Shown: positions 1 to 5,050, counted from the first letter of the stretch. The stretch is 10,804 bases of DNA from JACQID01 sp035289125 (GCA_035289125.1 DATDXW010000017.1:1-10804); one strand, 5' to 3'. Notes: a model not told the origin generated them from the letters alone. Numbers and translations are program-made.

Positions 1-70
1 TCCCCGCAATGACGCAACTACACGGTAGCGTCGCTTTTTGACGTCATACACCGTGTGGCGGGATTATTTA
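1..70. repeat. CCCGCCAC-type hairpin repeat, left end outside window
   Basis: The segment ends in GTGTGGCGGGATTATTTA, matching the right ends of the repeats at 908-922, 5036-5050 and 6519-6533. The preceding GTCATACACCGTG matches GTCATACATCGTG of the 864-915 copy. The inner part differs in sequence and length from the other copies, as expected for the variable loop of this family. The matching CCCGCCAC left arm would lie before base 1. It sits directly downstream of the stop codon of the minus-strand gene at 79-525. Confidence 0.6.
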
Positions 71-78
71 CTTGCACA

Positions 79-525
79 TCACCCGTTCATCCATATTTTC
101 ATGTCTTCCGACTCGGTCTGCAGGAGAGAAACGTGCACACCTTCCGGTTCCGTGGCGCAAACGTCGTATTCAAGCGTGGCGACTATGCCGCGCGCTGTAG
201 ATTGTTGCTTGAGAAGGTGAACGAGCTCTTCCATGCTTTTACCCATGGTCGTGCAATCGTTGCTGTCCTCTATGTTCTTTATGCTTTCAAGGATCGCGTC
301 AAAAAAAGTCCCGTCGTCGTTGAGGTGCGGTAGTGCAGTATCAGTGTTCACGTACCCTCGGAATACCGTGGATATGGCAAGGAAAGCGCTGGATATTACT
401 ATAGCGGAGATTATGAACCATTGGCCTTTATACCCTGCATGCTTCGCATGCATCGTATCCCATATTATAGCTTGCTCTTCGCTTCGCGCGCCGCGTCTCG
501 TTTTATATCCTGACGACCTGCGCAT
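79..525 (-). CDS. Single-pass membrane protein, KGQ-type signal segment, unknown function
   Basis: A 148-residue protein that I cannot assign to a family. A basic N-terminus (RRSSGYKTRRGAR) leads to the motif KGQWFIISAIVISS at about residues 33-46. This begins one hydrophobic helix (about 36-56), followed by a soluble C-terminal part of about 90 residues with two cysteines (91 and 123), which could pair outside the cell. A G-Q junction just before a hydrophobic helix resembles archaeal class III (pilin-like) signals, and similar segments are common on small surface proteins of DPANN archaea; cleavage here is inference. The start at 525 overlaps the DUF424 gene by 23 nt and has GGAGG 8 nt upstream, although that GGAGG also encodes the conserved IGGVPHAQ of DUF424. 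An internal ATG at 453 (residue 25), close to the KGQ segment, is the alternative. It is probably co-transcribed with DUF424. Confidence 0.7.
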   Translation of the reverse strand: MRRSSGYKTRRGARSEEQAIIWDTMHAKHAGYKGQWFIISAIVISSAFLAISTVFRGYVNTDTALPHLNDDGTFFDAILESIKNIEDSNDCTTMGKSMEELVHLLKQQSTARGIVATLEYDVCATEPEGVHVSLLQTESEDMKIWMNG

Positions 526-799
526 GGGGAACGCCTCCTATATCCAATACTGTTTGCTTATTAACTAAACCCTCTCTTGCCATGAGGCTGACTATGCCTT
601 TTCCCACAGCATTTATTATCGTCGCCTTTGCCACAAGAGATTTTGCTTCCAACTCGGAGCAGGCGCTGCCGGAATAAAAACTTTCTTTCACTTCCATTCT
701 GAGCGCGCCGCCGTCCAGCGTCTTCCCTATTATATTGGCGTCGGCTATCGCCAGAAGCCTGTCGCCGCCGCTTTCGTATACGCGGTAAGAGAAACGCAT
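503..799 (-). CDS. DUF424 family protein
   Basis: A 98-residue protein with the family hallmarks: IIGKTLDGGALRMEV near residues 23-37, FYSG near 41-44, and the highly conserved C-terminal IGGVPHAQVVRI at the very end. DUF424 is a small archaeal family of unproven function that often sits beside the aIF2-beta gene. That holds here: aIF2-beta lies immediately upstream on the same strand, separated only by a repeat. A role in translation is inferred from this linkage and is not shown by the sequence. The ATG at 799 has AGGT 8 nt upstream (GCAGGTATTATCATG). The 3' end overlaps the start of the membrane protein gene by 23 nt, so the two are probably co-translated. Length is normal for the family. 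Confidence 0.9.
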   Translation of the reverse strand: MRFSYRVYESGGDRLLAIADANIIGKTLDGGALRMEVKESFYSGSACSELEAKSLVAKATIINAVGKGIVSLMAREGLVNKQTVLDIGGVPHAQVVRI

Positions 800-824
800 G
801 ATAATACCTGCATCGGCGGAATTA

Positions 825-919
825 AAAAGGCGGGTGGTTTACTAATCCGCACACCGAAAGCCGCCCGCCACGGGCAACTCGACGCACAGCGGTGCGTCAT
901 ACATCGTGTGGCGGGTAGT
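825..919. repeat. Nested hairpin repeat, CCCGCCAC arms with inner GACGCAC stem
   Basis: Outer arms CCCGCCAC (864-871) and GTGGCGGG (908-915) enclose a second hairpin, GACGCAC (881-887), loop AGCG, GTGCGTC (892-898). Just before it, 842-860 carries the left end of the other module (AATCCGCACACCGAAAGC, compare 1933-1950 and 6286-6303), and 827-840 carries another right end (AGGCGGGTGGTTTAC). Three repeat ends are therefore stacked here. The right end runs straight into the aIF2-beta stop codon, whose TAA is the reverse complement of the TTTA-type repeat end. Confidence 0.8.
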
Positions 920-1318
920 TTACATCTTCCTGCTGGTCTTTCGCGCGCCGCAGGCTTCGCACTTTATCACGACTATTTTACCTTCCTCGCTCATGTTCGT
1001 GTCGGGCTTTCCGCATTCTTTACAGTAGACGTATTCTTTCGCGTATTCTTCTATTTTCTGCATGATTGCGCCGCCGGCTATCTTGCCCTGCAGCATAAGT
1101 TCGCCGCCCTGCATGCTTCCCGGAACTGCCAGTTCCTTGAACAGGAATCTGGCAACGTGCTTCGCGTCGCGGCGGAGAGACTTGGCTATGTCAGAGAAAT
1201 TCCTTATCGTAGTCCGCTTTCCCGTTGCCACGTCGGCGTCCGGCAGCGAAAAACGCTCCACGTTCTCGGCCTTCGGAATCTTTTCCCGTGCCTTCTTCAG
1301 CATTTCCAAATAGTCCAT
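920..1318 (-). CDS. eif2b: Translation initiation factor aIF2, beta subunit
   Basis: This subunit of the heterotrimeric aIF2 helps deliver initiator Met-tRNA to the small ribosomal subunit. From the ATG at 1318 it has 132 residues, close to the usual archaeal length. The N-terminal MDYLEMLKKAREKIP helix is the family's gamma-binding helix. The central alpha-beta domain includes GKRTTIRNFSDIAKSLRR (about 33-50) and ELAVPGSMQGGELMLQGK. A C-terminal zinc ribbon has Cys99-x2-Cys102 and Cys120-x2-Cys123. The frame stays open to 1429, but those extra residues include a repeat, do not look like the family, and the 1318 start has GCAGGAA a few bases upstream. DUF424 follows downstream. The stop codon is formed at the edge of the 825-919 repeat. 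An AT-rich stretch at 1341-1360 probably holds the promoter. Confidence 0.96.
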   Translation of the reverse strand: MDYLEMLKKAREKIPKAENVERFSLPDADVATGKRTTIRNFSDIAKSLRRDAKHVARFLFKELAVPGSMQGGELMLQGKIAGGAIMQKIEEYAKEYVYCKECGKPDTNMSEEGKIVVIKCEACGARKTSRKM

Positions 1319-1369
1319 GACGATTCCTGCGATGAAAGACATTAATATTTGAAAATTTTGACGCTTTTG

Positions 1370-1441
1370 CCATATATCCCCTTTTTGCAGTACCAAACTG
1401 ACGCACTTTGCGCGTCTAACAGCTTTCAAGCCGATGCCATG
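1370..1441 (-). repeat. 72-nt repeat, copy 1 (inverted relative to copy 2)
   Basis: Read on the minus strand, this stretch is almost identical to 4464-4533: CATGGCATCGGCTTGAAAGC, then TGTTAGACGC, a hairpin, CAGTTTGGTACTGC, AAAAAGGGGATAT. I see two differences: a G/A change in the hairpin stem and an extra AT near the end. The inner hairpin on the plus strand is GACGCAC (1400-1406), loop TTT, GCGCGTC (1410-1416). It lies just upstream of the aIF2-beta promoter region, as copy 2 lies just upstream of the gene at 4569, in the same orientation relative to the gene. Confidence 0.9.
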
Positions 1442-1539
1442 TTATATGTTTAATAATTTATATCCTTCAGGATATAATGAAAGGTATTTATCACAGGCAT
1501 GTATCAGTTTAATACGACGAGGAATTCTATGAAATTTCG
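1442..1539. other. AT-rich spacer with a short hairpin
   Basis: No gene is seen here. TATATCC (1459-1465), loop TTCA, GGATATA (1470-1476) forms a perfect 7-bp hairpin. ACGAGGAATTC at 1517-1527 followed by TAT and GAAATTTCGT resembles the second palindrome of the long repeats (4870-4894 and 6412-6436), although the stem is imperfect here. It sits at the stop codon of the 1540-1926 gene and could act in 3'-end formation. Confidence 0.45.
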
Positions 1540-1926
1540 TTATCGGTGTATATCGCCGAAGAAAATAGCCACCATGACCATAAGATTTTGATACCCGAAT
1601 TTCTGGTTTATCGCTTCGGACAATTCTTCCACATCGTCTTCAATAAAGATGGGAACGCCCTTCCGCGCTAGCTGGGTTCCCATATAAATTTTCTCTATTT
1701 CCGTGTAGTCGCCGGAAATAGCCACAAGTTTTTTCTTAATATTCTTTGATACGGGAAGAGTCGGAATAATGCAAAACATCCGCCGCGTAAGTTCCCATAG
1801 CCGTTCAGGATTATGCACATCCAAAAAGGCATTGGAAAGCTGTTTCAGAAGCTTGTCATTATCCCCAATAGAATTACGGACGGACAGGCGTATCTTTTCC
1901 TGCGTGGTGCTGTCAATCTTCGGCAT
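1540..1926 (-). CDS. Hypothetical helical protein, unknown function
   Basis: A 128-residue protein that I do not recognise. The start at 1926 gives MPKIDSTTQEKIRLSVRN; an ATG five codons upstream (1941) lies inside the adjoining hairpin repeat, so the shorter form is preferred. No Shine-Dalgarno site is visible for either. The first 80 residues are mostly amphipathic helix, with PERLWELTRRMFCIIPTLPV in the middle. The second half alternates strand and helix: KKKLVAISGDYTEIEKIY, then KGVPIFIEDDVEELSEAINQKFG, then a hydrophobic end LMVMVAIFFGD. The composition is that of a real protein and the frame is intact. It lies upstream of aIF2-beta on the same strand, but the 70-nt repeat and an AT-rich spacer separate them, so co-transcription is doubtful. 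Confidence 0.7.
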   Translation of the reverse strand: MPKIDSTTQEKIRLSVRNSIGDNDKLLKQLSNAFLDVHNPERLWELTRRMFCIIPTLPVSKNIKKKLVAISGDYTEIEKIYMGTQLARKGVPIFIEDDVEELSEAINQKFGYQNLMVMVAIFFGDIHR

Positions 1927-1930
1927 TTTT

Positions 1931-2012
1931 ACAACCCGCATAACGAAAGCTGCCCGTTGCGAGCAACTTGACGCACAGCGGTGCGTTACGGGAGAGAGAC
2001 AAGGAGCGGGTT
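1931..2012. repeat. Nested hairpin repeat, AACCCGC/GCGGGTT module
   Basis: Outer arms AACCCGC (1933-1939) and GCGGGTT (2006-2012) enclose CCCGT (1953-1957)/ACGGG (1988-1992). Innermost is GACGCAC (1970-1976), loop AGCG, GTGCGTT (1981-1987), the same inner hairpin as at 881-898. The flank ACAACCCGCATAACGAAAGC matches 6284-6303. It abuts the start of the 1540-1926 gene and contains that frame's alternative ATG. Confidence 0.8.
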
Positions 2013-2140
2013 AATGCGCCATTTCCCAACCAAACTATAACAAGTAAAACCGAAGACGAACCTGCTCCGCCAAAAGCCGAACTATGCGTGAGAGTCCTTT
2101 CCCTTTCATAACGCCCGCCACTTTAGTGGCGGGTGGTTTA
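2013..2140. repeat. Long-repeat linker plus short CCCGCCAC hairpin
   Basis: A linker containing AAAAGCCGAACTATGCGTGA followed by GAGTCCTTTCCCTTTCATAA matches the linkers at 4924-4964 and, less closely, 6446-6504. It ends in the hairpin CCCGCCAC (2114-2121), loop TTTA, GTGGCGGG (2126-2133), then TGGTTTA. The two AT-rich palindromes present in the other long copies are missing here. No gene is seen between 1927 and 2221; the remainder (2141-2221) is AT-rich spacer. Confidence 0.75.
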
Positions 2141-2221
2141 CCCTTTTATTAGACATATCATTGTATAGTAGTTACACCTTAAATAACATGCTTTCCTCGA
2201 ATAGTCCGAAGATATTTATTG

Positions 2222-2593
2222 TTAAGATGAGTCCGGATTAGTGCCGGCGTCGTACTTTGTTGAGGCGGAAGATATAGTGCCGGTCACGCCGAGCACCTTT
2301 ATTATCGAGCGGCTTTCTCCGATGATAGAGACAAGAGCCAGCGCCGCGCGCACCTGCTCAACGTGGGAACTGCGGCATCTCACGACGCCGCGCTGCGCTG
2401 ACTGGTCGTACAGGTTCTCAAGCACGAGTATCTTGGCATCCGCACAGCCGGCATGGCCGAGCAGCGAGAGAAAAGAGCCCCACGCGGCAAAATTGACGTC
2501 CTTGTAGAGCACAGGGGTTTCGGATATTATATCGAAGACGATGTAACGCTTCTTGGGGCGCATGCTTGCCGGTAGAGTCTTCGGCTCATTCAA
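2222..2593 (-). CDS. rnp2: RNase P protein subunit Pop5 (Rnp2)
   Basis: Pop5 pairs with Rpp30 and supports the catalytic RNA of archaeal RNase P, which removes 5' leaders from tRNA precursors. The 123 residues show the family pattern: LPASMRPKKRYIVFDI at residues 7-22, RGVVRCRSSHVEQVRAAL at about 68-85, and VLGVTGTISSA at about 102-112. The start matters: the ATG at 2563 would cut off the conserved LPxSxR part, so the TTG at 2593 is preferred. That gives an 8-nt overlap with the rnp3 stop codon and suggests translational coupling with its partner. An ATG at 2589 exists only in another frame. Length is typical for the family. Confidence 0.9.
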   Translation of the reverse strand: MNEPKTLPASMRPKKRYIVFDIISETPVLYKDVNFAAWGSFLSLLGHAGCADAKILVLENLYDQSAQRGVVRCRSSHVEQVRAALALVSIIGESRSIIKVLGVTGTISSASTKYDAGTNPDSS

Positions 2594-3257
2594 TTTCCAT
2601 CCCCTCCCACTTCTTCCCTGAAAGTTTTGCCCTATTCGTTTCGAGAATCTTCTGTGGGACCATGCTCACGGAATCAATGGCATCTGCCAGTTCCATGCCT
2701 GCCAGAACGCCGACCGCAGCCAGCTCGCGGCCCGCTCGCATCCCCCATTTTGTATGGGCGCCGGACGTTATCACTATAGACGTATTAAACTTGCGGCACA
2801 GGAATACGTTCCGCTTTATGCCCTCAAGGACGCGTACGCGGTTTTTCCGGTAGCTTTCCAGTATTTCCCGTAAGTTTATCTCTATGGCAACGTTGTTATC
2901 GGCAGCCGCCTTTATTGCCACGTGGTCAAGGCCGGAATCCCGCCTGCCGCGGCCGGGATGGCACAACACATCAATAAGTGAGTTTTCACATGCCGCGCGG
3001 TTGATTTCGTAGCTTCCGCCGGAAACCATGAGAATTTCGCAATTGTCGCGGTATTTGCGTGCCTCCTCTGCCAGTTCCTGAACATTCTGTGTTTCTATCA
3101 TATGGCAGGAAATAATCTCAGCGTCGCCCGTTTTTTCCGTTGCGCCTGGCATGGCTATCGCCTTCAGCCCAAGGCGCGTAGCCATAGCCGCCATTTCTCC
3201 CGACGTGTTCTCGCCCGTGGTAGCAGCCGAGCGCACGTGCAGGTCGTAGTAGTCCAT
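2586..3257 (-). CDS. rnp3: RNase P protein subunit Rpp30 (Rnp3)
   Basis: A 223-residue TIM-barrel protein of the Rpp30 family, part of archaeal RNase P. The N-terminal MDYYDLHVRS is the family's opening strand. Further blocks are LGLKAIAMPG (about 30-39), CEILMVSGGSYEINRAACEN (about 73-92), IDVLCHPGRGRRDSGLDHVA (about 95-114), NVAIEINLREIL (about 121-132) and SIVITSGAHTKWGMR (about 159-173). All match the expected barrel order, and length is normal. The ATG at 3257 has no Shine-Dalgarno site, but a TATA-like box lies about 26 nt upstream, which fits a leaderless mRNA. Pop5 follows with an 8-nt overlap. Upstream, where rpl15e would normally adjoin, lies a decayed gene. Confidence 0.94.
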   Translation of the reverse strand: MDYYDLHVRSAATTGENTSGEMAAMATRLGLKAIAMPGATEKTGDAEIISCHMIETQNVQELAEEARKYRDNCEILMVSGGSYEINRAACENSLIDVLCHPGRGRRDSGLDHVAIKAAADNNVAIEINLREILESYRKNRVRVLEGIKRNVFLCRKFNTSIVITSGAHTKWGMRAGRELAAVGVLAGMELADAIDSVSMVPQKILETNRAKLSGKKWEGMEIE

Positions 3258-3278
3258 TGATAAATGTACGCAGGGAAT

Positions 3279-3287
3279 GCTTAAAAA
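3279..3287 (-). promoter_or_regulatory. TATA-like box for rnp3
   Basis: On the minus strand this reads TTTTTAAGC, centred about 26 nt before the rnp3 ATG, the spacing expected for a leaderless archaeal transcript. It implies rnp3-rnp2 has its own promoter, separate from rpl15e. It overlaps no coding sequence, but the decayed gene ends only a few bases upstream (3294). Confidence 0.5.
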
Positions 3288-3293
3288 CAGGGA

Positions 3294-3761
3294 TTACCGT
3301 TGTTTTAATATCCGTTCGATGTACATTCGGTATTCTTCAAAATAACGGATTATGGGCTCTGTGACGTCGTAGGGACTTTATCATATTTGTAACATTCGGG
3401 GCTTAGCGCATAGTATCATTTCTGAAGAACTTTAATTAAACGAGAGTGGCATACACTTTCCAAAGTGTCATATAATTCTTCAAACGTACTAAATCTAATT
3501 ATTTTACAACCTTCTTTTTTTATTATGCCACTTGATATCATGCCTGTAAGTTCAGGTGTCGTTTCTACATTACCCTTAAGACATAAAATAAGTTAGAATT
3601 GCAACAATCAAATGGGATGCATGAATGAATTTACTAAATGCTTCATCGATATATTTGTCTTTTGTTGAATCATATCGATGCTCCATTATGTATGCGTTCT
3701 TGAAATTTCTCTCATTTTTAAAAGATGTTACGGAACCAACTTTCGCAAAGGGGGAAAGAAA
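3294..3761 (-). pseudogene. Decayed, frameshifted gene remnant, unknown Rossmann-like family
   Basis: Three protein-like stretches follow one another on the minus strand. Piece A (3761-3576) reads in the frame of rpl15e directly after its stop and includes SFKNERNFKNAYIMEHRYDS and YIDEAFSKFIHASHLIVAIL. Piece B (3592-3416, shifted frame) reads LILCLKGNVETTPELTGMIS, then IIKKEGCKIIRFSTFEELYD and a stop. Frame B resumes after that stop as YYALSPECYKYDKV. Piece C (3377-3294, frame of A) reads YDVTEPIIRYFEEYRMYIER and ends ILKQR. Joined, they resemble one protein of about 150 residues with two frameshifts and one stop, lacking its N-terminus. The hydrophobic strand, then GN-E-TPELTG, then strand and helix looks like a nucleotide-binding Rossmann-like fold; that is inference. 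It is clearly more AT-rich than its neighbours, suggesting foreign origin. Separate small ORFs are less likely, because A and C lack good starts. Confidence 0.65.
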
Positions 3762-4301
3762 CTACTGCCCGCCCCTGTGGCTTATCTGCTTTGCGACGAA
3801 CTTGGAATATACTTTTCCGCGCTTGCCGCTCCTGCCTTGCGTCGTAAGCCCGCGGAATACACGCCTTCTCTGCTTTGTTATCCAGTTTCTCTCCTTGTCC
3901 TTGATTACAGCCGGATGGTCTCTGTCAACTAAGATAACTTCGTAGAACTTGTGAGTGCCGGTTTCTCCCACGTAATAAGAATTCATTACTTCCGTGTTGG
4001 GATATTTACGCACGGCGCGGCCTTCTGCTATTGCCTGAAGGCTATGCTTGGGCGTGAAGAACGTCCCGAGCTTTGACGGCTTTCTGGCCTTTCTCGGTCT
4101 CGGCCTTACCCTGCCGCCCCTGCCGATTTTCGCGCGGACGATTATGAATCCCTGCTTCGCCTTATAGCCGAGGCTTCGCGCCTTAGTGGGTCGCGAAGGG
4201 TGCTCAATGCGTTCGTAGCTTTCCTCCATGGAACGGACTATAGGCTTGTATATCAGCTTTGGCTTGTGCCAAAGTTTCTTCATATGAGCGTAAAGTCCCA
4301 T
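3762..4301 (-). CDS. rpl15e: Ribosomal protein L15e (eL15)
   Basis: A protein of the large ribosomal subunit shared by archaea and eukaryotes. The 179 residues begin MGLYAHMKKLWHKP. They include PTKARSLGYKAKQGFIIVR (about 38-56), the basic stretch GRGGRVRPRPRKARKPSK (about 60-77), LNSYYVGETG-type sequence as MNSYYVGETGTHKFYEVILV (about 106-125), DRDHPAVIKD, and a C-terminal RRRVFRGLTTQGRSGKRGK, all typical. It is slightly shorter than the common 190 or so residues. Four codons upstream is another ATG (4313), but GGTGAT (4311-4306) lies 4 nt before the 4301 start and the family begins MG-Y, so 4301 is chosen. In many archaea this gene neighbours the RNase P and exosome genes; here rnp3 follows after a decayed gene. 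Confidence 0.96.
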   Translation of the reverse strand: MGLYAHMKKLWHKPKLIYKPIVRSMEESYERIEHPSRPTKARSLGYKAKQGFIIVRAKIGRGGRVRPRPRKARKPSKLGTFFTPKHSLQAIAEGRAVRKYPNTEVMNSYYVGETGTHKFYEVILVDRDHPAVIKDKERNWITKQRRRVFRGLTTQGRSGKRGKVYSKFVAKQISHRGGQ

Positions 4302-4305
4302 TTTT

Positions 4306-4337
4306 ATCACCATTAAATAAGAGGTAAAGGATTAAAA
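4306..4337 (-). promoter_or_regulatory. Promoter and ribosome binding site of rpl15e
   Basis: On the minus strand TTTTAATC (4337-4330) is a TATA-like box about 30 nt before the ATG, and GGTGAT (4311-4306) is a Shine-Dalgarno-like site. The predicted leader is only about 8-10 nt. The same bases read on the plus strand as GATTAAAA, part of the promoter-like duplication with 4535-4558. A MITE-like element begins only 15 nt further upstream. Confidence 0.45.
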
Positions 4338-4343
4338 TGAATC

Positions 4344-4458
4344 AGTTACAACGGCTTTGTTTAATAAATGGTTTCATACCACACCTGTTGTGTTTCAGAA
4401 CGCAAACATCGCAACCCATCGTATTGCGACAGATTATTTAAACAAAGCCAGTTACAAC
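4344..4458. mobile_element. MITE-like element (4353-4449) with 9-bp target duplication
   Basis: The terminal inverted repeats GGCTTTGTTTAA (4353-4364) and TTAAACAAAGCC (4438-4449) match perfectly over 12 bp. The element is 97 bp and has no coding capacity. It is flanked by the direct repeat AGTTACAAC (4344-4352 and 4450-4458), as expected of a target-site duplication; a shared C makes the flanking match 10 bp. Inside is a small hairpin, TCGCAA (4409-4414)/TTGCGA (4424-4429). No transposase is present in the window, so movement would have to be in trans. It sits in the divergent promoter region of rpl15e and the membrane peptide gene. Confidence 0.75.
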
Positions 4459-4463
4459 CATAG

Positions 4464-4533
4464 CATGGCATCGGCTTGAAAGCTGTTAGACGCACAAAGT
4501 GCGTCAGTTTGGTACTGCAAAAAGGGGATATGG
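4464..4533 (+). repeat. 70-nt repeat, copy 2
   Basis: Nearly identical to the reverse complement of 1370-1441. It begins CATGGCATCGGCTTGAAAGC, contains the hairpin GACGCAC (4489-4495), loop AAA, GTGCGTC (4499-4505), and ends CTGCAAAAAGGGGATATGG. It lies between the MITE-like element and the TATA box of the gene at 4569. The GACGCAC stem also occurs inside the nested hairpin repeats at 881, 1970 and 4984. Confidence 0.9.
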
Positions 4534-4540
4534 AAAAGGA

Positions 4541-4548
4541 TTAAAAAC
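4541..4548 (+). promoter_or_regulatory. TATA-like box for the membrane peptide gene
   Basis: TTAAAAAC lies about 25 nt before the ATG at 4569, with no Shine-Dalgarno site between, which fits a leaderless transcript. The surrounding AAAGGATTAAAA (4535-4546) and CAGTTA (4553-4558) repeat the sequence at 4326-4337 and 4343-4348. Confidence 0.5.
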
Positions 4549-4568
4549 TAACCAGTTATAGACTCACT

Positions 4569-4805
4569 ATGCACAGCGCTGTGAAGATGTTCATGGGTCT
4601 CCTGCTTTTCGTGGCAGGCGTGGCGTGGTATGCCGGGCCCCTGCTTGGTTTCTTTGATATAGACCCGATTTTCCACATAAGGCCGACTTACGCGTTCGCC
4701 CTGTTTTTTTCGGGGCTCTTTGGGCTCGCGCTCATATTCTTCGGCCTCGTGGTCGCGTGGGTCGAGTACGAGAACCTCCGCTGGGCGAAGAGAAAGAAAG
4801 AGTGA
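4569..4805 (+). CDS. Small two-helix membrane protein, unknown function
   Basis: A 78-residue protein that I do not recognise. Two hydrophobic helices are clear: about residues 7-29 (MFMGLLLFVAGVAWYAGPLL) and about 41-65 (YAFALFFSGLFGLALIFFGL onward). A short loop, DIDPIFHIRP, joins them, and the C-terminus is charged (RWAKRKKE). By the positive-inside tendency the C-terminal tail faces the cytoplasm, giving a hairpin topology with both ends inside. The ATG at 4569 fits the TATA box 25 nt upstream; in-frame ATGs at 4587 and 4593 are less well placed. It is divergent from rpl15e and separated from nreA by a long repeat, so it is probably a single-gene unit. The clean helices and intact frame argue that it is real. 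Confidence 0.7.
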   Translation: MHSAVKMFMGLLLFVAGVAWYAGPLLGFFDIDPIFHIRPTYAFALFFSGLFGLALIFFGLVVAWVEYENLRWAKRKKE

Positions 4806-4964
4806 ACCATTTCCTAATTGAACAATAAATAAGTACAACAAAGACTTTCCATAGAAAGTCTTTGGGTATACGAGGAATTTTCCGAATTCCTCGTAATAAA
4901 GGCTGAAACGAACCCGCTCTGCTAAAAGCCGAGCAATGCGCGGAGAGTCCTTTCACTTTTACAA
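4806..4964. repeat. Long composite repeat, copy 1: two palindromes plus linker
   Basis: From 4831 this matches 6373-6504 closely, in direct orientation. It holds two AT-rich hairpins. The first spans 4840-4863, with arms AAAGACTTTC/GAAAGTCTTT. The second spans 4870-4894, with arms ACGAGGAATT/AATTCCTCGT. A linker with AAAAGCCGAGCAATGCGCGG and AGAGTCCTTTCACTTTTACA follows, matching 2079-2110. The left edge CCATTTCCTAATTG resembles 2019-2032, so the copy near 2019 appears to be a version lacking the palindromes. No gene is seen between 4806 and 5124. Confidence 0.85.
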
Positions 4965-5050
4965 CGCCCGCCACGTGCTGTATGACGCACGACGAAAAGC
5001 GAAGCTGGCATACAGCTTTGTGCGTCAAGTTGCTCGTGGCGGGTAGTTTA
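4965..5050. repeat. CCCGCCAC hairpin repeat with long variable loop
   Basis: Arms CCCGCCAC (4967-4974) and GTGGCGGG (5036-5043) enclose TGACGCAC (4983-4990) and GTGCGTCA (5020-5027), with a 29-nt loop. Read on the minus strand it matches the 864-915 copy part by part, except that the loop there is only AGCG. The orientation is therefore inverted and the inner loop carries extra sequence. It ends TAGTTTA, like 916-922, and lies 75 nt before nreA. Confidence 0.85.

Noticed and set aside
1319..1429. N-terminal extension of aIF2-beta up to 1429
   Set aside because: It translates the 72-nt repeat and spacer, has no similarity to the family N-terminus, and the 1318 start has a ribosome site.
4481..4505. 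Possible tRNA in the 70-nt repeat, because of its GC hairpin and GTTAGACGC
   Set aside because: No cloverleaf, T-arm consensus or acceptor stem can be drawn; only one hairpin is present.
825..5050. CRISPR array
   Set aside because: The repeats are long hairpins of several types with irregular spacing and both orientations; there is no regular repeat-spacer pattern and no cas gene.
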